Below, piece after piece: positions 6,585 through 11,972 of a stretch of DNA of 11,972 nt. A program made the translations under genes and the position numbers. This DNA is from Zancudomyces culisetae (Eukaryota > Kickxellomycota > Harpellomycetes > Harpellales > Legeriomycetaceae), in NCBI GenBank assembly GCA_001969505.1, contig LSSK01000123.1, forward strand, positions 1 to 11,972. Reading direction: 5' to 3'. The notes beneath the pieces are model-generated. The model saw only the letters and a program-made list of their open reading frames with translations, was not told the DNA's origin and ran no database searches. Each line of letters starts with the position of its first letter. Positions within the stretch are counted from its first letter, which is position 1.

Positions 6585-9500
6585 TTAAAAGATATCCGAG
6601 ATATCATTCCATTCAACATCAGCACTTCCAGAAGATACCAGGTTAGAGACTCGTTCACGTTCCGCCCAGTACTCACCCGTAAACTTCCAGTATGACTCGC
6701 CAGTATCGGCATCAACATCTTGGACAAACCACCGCTGTTTATGTGGAGCAAGTCGACCAGACTCTCGATCACGTCTGACTGCGCGCTGTTTTTCCTCCAA
6801 ACGATTTTTTTCAATATCTGCTCGGTCGTAGTCTTCCGACTCCATGCATTTCTGGTCAGGTCGGAAGCGAGAGTCGGTGGGGCACAGATATTTCTTGAGG
6901 TGGTCGGGAATGTAGTTCAGGGACGCAGCAAACTCAGTTAGGTTGTAGCCAATCGGAACAGGGGGAGAAGGGTTCTTTTTCCACAGGACAAACGGTTTCT
7001 TGGGGAATCGAAAAGCATTGGCGTGTTCACCAGTGGCCGAGCCAACACACGCACGTGGGTAAGAGCTGATATTAGTTTCCAGCGAGCTGTTGATAAAAGT
7101 GTCGTCAACAGCATCTTTTTCATTGAATGCAGACGTAGCGGTTTTATCGTCAACAGGCTTGGCAAAGATCGAAGAAGTCCATCTCCCAAGAATCAGATGG
7201 GTTTTTTTACCAGCCCTGTTTTTGGCACAGCCTTCAACTTTATATTTGGTATCGCCGGTCCAACCTGCAGTCTTGAATGTCAGCTCAGTAGCGTCACCAG
7301 AGTTTATGTTTTTAACAACCATGTCTCCGTATGCCTCTAGCCAGAATGAACCGGTAATAATCCCGTTGACTGACGTAGGAAGTTTCTTAAACACATAGTG
7401 CTCCACAAAATAGCCTTCCTTCTCGTTTATATCTGGCTGTTTTACATAATTTCCAAGCGATGCTTCTTCGTCGTTCTTTAAAAACGCCAAAGGAACCTTG
7501 AGAAACACGTGGCACATACAGTTCGGGTCAATATCCAAAGATTTGCCAGTGAATCTAGAAGCGATCACAGTGTCAGCGTGATAGGTGTAGTTTTCAGCCT
7601 CTACCCAAAAGGCTGAAGTTGGGGGATGATGAAGAACCTGTTCCGAAAATGCTCTGTACTTTTTATCTGGCCTGACATACTCAAAGGTTTCACCCAAGAG
7701 TGGATTGAATGGTTTGGAAATGCGTCCAACTGCAGATGAATACGAGCTCAAGGCAAACGCAGCAACCAACATTGTACGATCAGAGCTCTTTGGAAACTTG
7801 GATGCGACATCAAGGAAGTGTTCATATTCCATATCCTCTGTAAACCGCTGCAAAAACGACGTAGGCTCATTGAAGTAAACTGGAATGGAGATCTTGGTAA
7901 GATCCTTTCCAATAGCACTTTTGATGATGCTCCACAAGTTCAGCGAAGGCTTCTTTCCTGTGAGCACAGGAAGTTTCTTTCTCACATCTATGGGCAAATA
8001 CCCCGCAAGATCGTATGCAGTAATTTTACTTTCTGCTGTAACTACATGTGCTCCAGTCGCTGAAACCGGTGGTTGTACTATTTCGGCCTCTGTTAGCCCT
8101 TTGCTGACCCATGACGCCTCTTCTGCTGTCTGTGCAAACTCTTCCTCAGCATCAAGAAACTCATCTTCTTCTGACTCCTCGGTCAACTCAGCCCCCCCTT
8201 CTTTCGCCACAGCCTCAGCTTCAGGTACGCCTGCTAGTTGCTCTTTTGAAGTTCCCAAAGTCAATTTATGGTACTGTGTTTTGGCTCTAATAAACTGCTT
8301 TGTTACCTCCTGTGTATCAAGTACAGCTGACTGTAGACTGTCTGCTAATACATCTATCCTACTTGACTCTGATTCAAGTTTTTTCTTGAGAAGCGCTGCC
8401 ATTTTGCTATGCAAACTATACATTGTCGAAAGACAGTTGCTCAGCTCCTGTGACACCATTGCCAAAAGCTCGGCTTTCTTTTGTATCATGCCTACACTAA
8501 GCTCCTCCTCCTTAACATTTTTCAGTGACTCCACAATGTAGTCCATTATGTCCATCTGACTTTCCATAAGCCCATAGCTTGTAACGTATTGATCCTCGTA
8601 CATTCCTTCTTCCAACATTTCTAGCGAATCCTCATTGTCAACATATCCATTCCCTGTATCTGCTGTAGTGATTGATTCTTCGTATTCCTCATAAATGCTC
8701 ATCTCCCCCTCTCCATCATCAGGTCTCCCTCTACTACGAGATCTTTTACTTTTAATCTTGTTTAAAGCTGTGGACGATACCCCCTTTATCTTTTGTCTCA
8801 ATAACCGAGATTTCCTGTGATCATTGCTGTCCACTTCCAGCTCCCCAATTTTTGGTGAAAGACTCAAACTGATTTTTGAACTCAAAGGCTGTAGGCCTTC
8901 TCCAAGATCACTAACAACCGCATTACTCTGATATTGAAAAGGTTGGTGATCTCCTCCTTGTTTAATAGAGGCCGCTTCAAGTTTCTGAGTCACAGCGCTC
9001 TTAGTATCGAATTCTCTCTTTGCAAACCCTTCCGATGGGGTCTCTGGGGTACTTTCGTTGCTCGAAAACCCTTTTCTGTTGATATCAGCACTGTAGGGCG
9101 TAGCGACCTTTAGTGGAACATCATGTTTGGATGCCCAGTATTTTGACAAGTTCATAGCATGAACCCACTGTTTGGCTTCTATTTCTGACTTGGCCTTTAG
9201 TTGGAGCTTGCTGAACCCCTTAATGTTTACTTCAAAGCACTTTTTATCCTTTGTTGATAGCGTTATCTGTGCATTCTTCAAAAACAATGCACCTCTGCAA
9301 GAGTTGATCGTACTTTTCCTATCCTTAAAATACGAAAGCACTCCCGAATCAAGCTCAAACCATCGCGTTTTGTATCCCACTGCATAGTTGCCCCACTTTT
9401 CCAACGATCCGCTGCATTTTGGTGCCATTCCAACTTCAATTCCGCTCAATCCTCCCATAAATGCCTGCCCAAATAATTGTTGAATCGCTGGCATCTTTGC

Positions 9501-10423
9501 ATAATCTTGTGCTGTCTTGTGTTGATCATCCACCAAATACATATTAGCTCCCTTTTTTATACACCAAGTTGCAAGTTCAAGGTTGTTGTCCTTGGCAGCA
9601 TAATGAAGGAGTGTTTTTTTGTTTTCCGGATCCTGCGCTAAAACGTTGATCCTTTTTTCTGCAAGCTCATTATTCATCATTCCCTCCAGCCCTTTTACAT
9701 CGTTTGCCTTTGCAAACTCAATCATCATCTTGGTAAACTTTTTTACCTCGACATCTGCATGCTGTTTCAATATCTCCATGATAGACTCGGATGTACAAAG
9801 CTCAAACACATCCTTGTTATCTTTGTTTTTGATGGTATAATCAGCCCCTGCATTAAGCAAAGAAATCACTACATCCTTTCTACCAAATTTTACAGCACAA
9901 TGTAATGGTGTCATTCCCATAGAATCCTTGGCATCAACAGCCAACTTTGGAGTCTCTAAAGATAATAGATGCTCGACTATTTGTGGCTCGGCACATCGTG
10001 CAGCCAAATGAAGTGGTGTGGAGATTTTGAAAACGGAATCCACCCCAGATAAAGTCTCACTACTACTTTCGGTTTTTTTGCTCTTTGCGTATTTATCGTG
10101 TATTGTCATCCATTTTATAACTATATCGTCTATCTTCTCGGTGTCACCTATTTTCCAGGTTAAAATACATATTTTTTTTGTTAGACATTGTACAAGAGTT
10201 CAAAAAAAGATCAGTTGAAATGTACTACTCATAGCCGAAAACATTCCCTTACCTTCTTTAAATGCCTTTAGAATACGGATATATCTCTCTGTATCTCCGA
10301 CTATTCATTTAGTAGTTTTGATTAATTTTTTAAAACTTATTAGATGAAAACAAATGGTATGGTCTTACCTCCGCATGACTCTTGAGTCACTTCGATTTTC
10401 GGCTTTTCTACGCTTTCTGGCAT
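6585..10423 (-). CDS. OSH1/OSH2: Osh1/Osh2-type oxysterol-binding protein, three coding exons
   Basis: I model exons 10423-10369, 10300-10253 and 10147-6585, giving 1221 residues, near the length of yeast Osh1. Such proteins exchange sterol and PI4P between ER and partner membranes. Domains: ankyrin repeats about 20-260 (TPLHLAA, TPLHCAV, LLHYAA); PH domain about 281-371 (ending QWVHAMN), for phosphoinositide binding; basic patch KSKRSRSRGR near 500-509; probable coiled coil about 590-660; FFAT motif EFLDAEE at 697-703 in an acidic context, for binding ER VAP proteins; OSBP-related domain from about 765 to the end. Ligand-site residues are present: Lys846 in KPFNPLLGE, His874-His875, and K1148/E1152/R1156 spaced i, i+4, i+8. 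The signature reads EQVLHHPP, not the usual EQVSHHPP. The upstream exons restore the first ankyrin helices and join in phase 1. Family assignment is firm; the exon structure is a strong inference. Confidence 0.92.
10148..10252 (-). other. Intron 2 of the OSH-type gene (105 nt)
   Basis: The donor GTAAGG follows ...AAAGAAG. A CTAAC branch-type sequence lies at 10184-10180, with another TTTAAC closer to the acceptor, and the acceptor is AATAG before GTGACACC. The intron is phase 1. Retention would meet an in-frame TGA at 10202-10200. Removing it joins G|GT into a Gly codon and yields the ankyrin-like KAFKEGDTEKIDDIV. Confidence 0.78.
10301..10368 (-). other. Intron 1 of the OSH-type gene (68 nt)
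   Basis: The donor GTAAGA follows ...TGCGGAG, a TACTAAAT branch-type sequence sits close to the 3' end, and the acceptor is GAATAG. The intron is phase 1, joining G|TC into a Val codon. The in-frame TGA at 10307-10305 lies inside it, so removal opens the frame to an ATG at 10423 in exon 1. Confidence 0.75.
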
Positions 10424-10429
10424 ATTTAG

Positions 10430-10452
10430 CTAGAAATAACCATACGTTAGTA
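10430..10452 (-). other. Possible acceptor of a further 5' intron (perfect TACTAAC)
   Basis: On the minus strand a perfect TACTAAC (10452-10446) is followed by a T-rich stretch and TTTCTAG ending at 10430, only six bases before the ATG at 10423. This is the best branch-point match in the gene. The intron would lie in the 5' leader, or the reading frame could extend into yet another exon, since CTA AAT precedes the ATG in frame. Donor candidates are weak (GTATAA starting at 10508, GTATAT near 10539), so the 5' end is unresolved. Confidence 0.45.
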
Positions 10453-10670
10453 AGAATACTTTATTGTAACTTTGTCTATTTATCAAGTTTCAAGTATAAA
10501 TATTATACATCAAGTTCGCATCCAAAAAGCCAAATATACCACCTGAGCTTAAAATATATAAAAATAAAATGAACCTTAGGTTTGTTTGTGTGGTTTGAAT
10601 TTGAGCATCCTGGAATTATAGCTTTTACCGAGACTGGCAAATAAAAGCATTGCAGAAAGAGCAACCCCTG

Positions 10671-10696
10671 TTTTCCATTTCCATTTCCATTTCCGC
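10671..10696. repeat. TTTCCA hexamer repeat
   Basis: TTTCCA is repeated about four times in tandem in the divergent spacer. It is a short microsatellite just before the hairpin at 10704. Confidence 0.7.
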
Positions 10697-10703
10697 TTAT
10701 TCT

Positions 10704-10729
10704 AAAAATTGGGTACTTTCCCAATTTTT
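10704..10729. repeat. Perfect 10-bp hairpin followed by a T run
   Basis: AAAAATTGGG (10704-10713) and CCCAATTTTT (10720-10729) are perfect inverted arms around the 6-nt loop TACTTT, with the T run continuing to 10731. A compact palindrome like this could be a dimeric factor site in the divergent promoter or a folded leader RNA element; no function is shown. Confidence 0.45.
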
Positions 10730-11061
10730 TTCCAATTACATAATTTCTAAATAAAAGTGCTGGGAATTCATCGCGAATTTTATTTTCAAATGCTAATTCT
10801 AGCAAATTGGGGAATCAGGAATTGGCTCCATGCCATTTATCTTTTTTTGGGTATAGCAAGTAACAGGAAATTAACTCTTCCGCCACCAAGGCAAGATTGG
10901 CTTGTAAAATTGCCTCTACATTTTCCTGCTTTAGTATATGCCCAGCTAATATCTATTTTTAGCGCGTTTGAGTTGATCCTGGTTGGTTGGTTGGCAGATT
11001 GGGAGGATGAGAATTAAAGGAGTGAGGAAAATACAAATATAAACAGGCGTATGGGAAACGT

Positions 11062-11068
11062 GTATATA
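11062..11068 (+). promoter_or_regulatory. TATA-like element before the small plus-strand ORF
   Basis: A TATATAG sequence lies just under 70 bp upstream of the ATG at 11131, a suitable distance for a fungal TATA box with a short leader, and directly before the G-rich block. Weak motif, positional support only. Confidence 0.3.
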
Positions 11069-11070
11069 GT

Positions 11071-11098
11071 GGGGAAGGGGTTGGGGATGCGAGGGGGG
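11071..11098 (+). promoter_or_regulatory. Four-run G-quadruplex motif / AGGGG-rich block
   Basis: Four G runs of at least four occur at 11071-11074, 11077-11080, 11083-11086 and 11093-11098, with loops of 2, 2 and 6 nt. This satisfies a four-tetrad quadruplex pattern on the coding strand 33-60 bp before the ATG at 11131. It also contains AGGGG (stress-response element type, bound by Msn2/4-like or Mig1-like zinc fingers) at 11076-11080 and 11092-11096. It may lie in the promoter or in the 5' leader RNA. Confidence 0.6.
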
Positions 11099-11130
11099 AA
11101 TCATTTGAATAACAATAAACAAGCGCCAAA

Positions 11131-11301
11131 ATGTGGACAAATAATTTACGTGCTCTCCGCTCTGTTCACCAAATAACAAGCAGTACTACAAATCCAGTAT
11201 CGGTTAAATTTCTTGCAGAGATCATTAATGCGGAAAGTAGTACAACTTTACAGGCAAGGATATCATGTTGGAAGAATAATTTCCCAGCAAATAATAGTTA
11301 A
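11131..11301 (+). CDS. Putative small protein with mitochondrial-presequence-like start
   Basis: ATG at 11131 to TAA at 11299-11301 encodes 56 residues. The AAAATG context is favourable, and a TATA-like element and G-rich block lie upstream. The N-terminus (MWTNNLRALRSVHQIT...) is rich in Ser, Thr, Leu and Arg with no acidic residue before E30, as in mitochondrial presequences. No membrane segment is visible and I do not recognise the family. It could be a complete small protein, the first exon of a longer gene (no clear donor found), or a chance frame. Confidence is limited by length. Confidence 0.38.
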   Translation: MWTNNLRALRSVHQITSSTTNPVSVKFLAEIINAESSTTLQARISCWKNNFPANNS

Positions 11302-11972
11302 TTTTATACTGTGTTAAAACTTCAACTCAGGAGTAGATGCAGGCACCATTATCCTCTTAATATAATAGTAACTGGTCCAAAGAAAACTAATCGGGTTGCA
11401 CAGCAAAATTCATCATTTTTATTTCCCATTCAAATTGAGCAAGCATGATTTTATCAAAAAACAATGAGGAGAGAAATTCATGAAAACTACACACAATTGC
11501 TATACTTTGTCATGAGAGGGTTTTTAAAGCTCATTTTTGTCAATTTACTGACCCAAACTCGACTTGTAACGAGAATCTAGTTGATATTTTGATATACTAT
11601 ATAATATAGCTTTTATCTGTTCTAAAGACATCATTTTTCATGATGCTCGGATATGATCACCTGCTAGCTAAAACCCAACATATACAACAAGTGTAGCAAT
11701 ACAGGTCTAATTATCTATTTTTTTTGCGTGCTGTTGAATGTTTTCTGTTTTTAGAACGAATTTTCACTCTACTTAGGAAATATATTCAGTTATGGGTAGA
11801 AAGACGTAGCTACTAAACTCTAATTTAAAAGGCAATGTTTATCGGAATCAGCTCTATTACACATGAATAACACAAAACAAATAACAAATGAAATAAACCA
11901 TAAAGTGAAAAAAATAAACATCGGTATACCACAATCCTATCAGTTATGAACTCCTCTCCCCCCCCCCCCCCC
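11302..11972. other. A+T-rich right end, no gene seen
   Basis: About 670 bp without a frame of useful length on either strand, and without a recognisable tRNA, rRNA or mobile-element signature. It may be the 3' flank of the small ORF plus intergenic DNA. Confidence 0.6.
11958..11972. repeat. Poly-C run at the right edge
   Basis: Fifteen consecutive C bases end the window after CTCCTCT. A homopolymer at the very edge is typical of a contig terminating where reads fail, so its true length is unknown. Confidence 0.85.

Larger units (their letters stand above)
10424..11130. other. Divergent spacer between OSH-type gene and small plus-strand ORF
   Basis: This region should hold the promoter and leader of the OSH-type gene (minus) and of the putative small gene (plus). 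A TATATAAA on the plus strand at 10555-10562 is also T/A-rich on the minus strand and could serve either way. ORFs of 86 and 100 codons occur here but look like chance frames. Hairpin, hexamer repeat, TATA-like element and G4 motif are listed separately. Confidence 0.6.

Noticed and set aside
7885-8541. 218-codon plus-strand ORF
   Set aside because: It is antisense to the acidic/coiled-coil part of the OSH-type gene; its Ser/Ala-rich composition is what the reverse of Glu/Asp- and Ser-rich codons gives. The minus-strand protein has clear family motifs.
6585-10109. CUG codon reassignment (CUG-Ser clade)
   Set aside because: The CTG codons I checked, such as that in PSLNLW, fit Leu at a hydrophobic family position, but none is decisive; no support for reassignment.
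10111-10170. Upstream ATGs at 10113 and 10170 as uORFs of the OSH-type gene
   Set aside because: Under the spliced model 10113 lies inside coding exon 3 and 10170 inside intron 2, so neither would be a leader uORF.
10374-10376. ATG at 10376 as the OSH start
   Set aside because: It is out of frame with the spliced protein; the in-frame ATG is at 10423.
10503-10805. 100-codon minus-strand ORF upstream of the OSH-type gene
   Set aside because: Its GNGNGNG stretch simply translates the TTTCCA microsatellite and the rest has no recognisable motif; it probably lies in promoter or leader.
10757-11017. 86-codon plus-strand ORF with hydrophobic stretches
   Set aside because: No start context, promoter or family feel, and it overlaps a minus-strand frame in the spacer. 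Hydrophobicity follows from T-rich codons.
11941-11972. Terminal C run as a telomere end
   Set aside because: It is a pure homopolymer, not a telomeric repeat unit, and is better explained as a contig edge.

Overview
The window looks like nuclear DNA of a fungus, most likely an ascomycete yeast or yeast-like species (inference). Coding regions are long and nearly intron-free. Intergenic DNA is very A+T-rich with many poly-T and poly-A tracts. The few introns are short (68 and 105 nt), sit at the extreme 5' end of a gene, and have yeast-type signals (GTAAG donors, TACTAA- or CTAAC-type branch points, TAG acceptors). The protein families are typically fungal. Species cannot be fixed from the sequence. 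Both ends of the window are low-complexity (a Glu-codon run on the left, 15 C on the right), as expected for a contig broken at hard-to-assemble sequence.

Layout, left to right. Bases 1-551, minus strand: the N-terminal 183 codons of an unrecognised gene that runs off the left edge in an acidic tract. Bases 552-1841: A+T-rich spacer with an AACCCTAA (Tbf1-type) element, a four-run G-quadruplex motif and simple repeats. Bases 1842-6089, minus: a 1415-residue pentatricopeptide repeat (PPR) protein with a clear mitochondrial presequence. Bases 6090-6584: spacer. Bases 6585-10423, minus: an Osh1/Osh2-type oxysterol-binding protein (ankyrin repeats, PH domain, FFAT motif, sterol/PI4P-binding domain). 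Its true start lies in two small upstream exons, giving 1221 residues rather than the 1174 of the uninterrupted frame. Bases 10424-11130: a divergent spacer with a hairpin, a hexamer repeat and a strong four-run G4 motif. Bases 11131-11301, plus: a 56-codon ORF with a mitochondrial-presequence-like start, possibly real. Bases 11302-11972: no gene seen.

The genes do not form a functional cluster. One acts in lipid exchange at membrane contact sites, one in organellar RNA metabolism, and one is unknown. No mobile element, CRISPR array, tRNA or rRNA was recognised. The best points for a second look are the hidden 5' exons of the OSH gene (with a frame-preserving 48-nt exon and a possible further leader intron), its EQVLHHPP signature variant, the two G4 motifs in otherwise A+T-rich spacers, and the short presequence-like ORF. 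I found no convincing previously undescribed multi-gene system.
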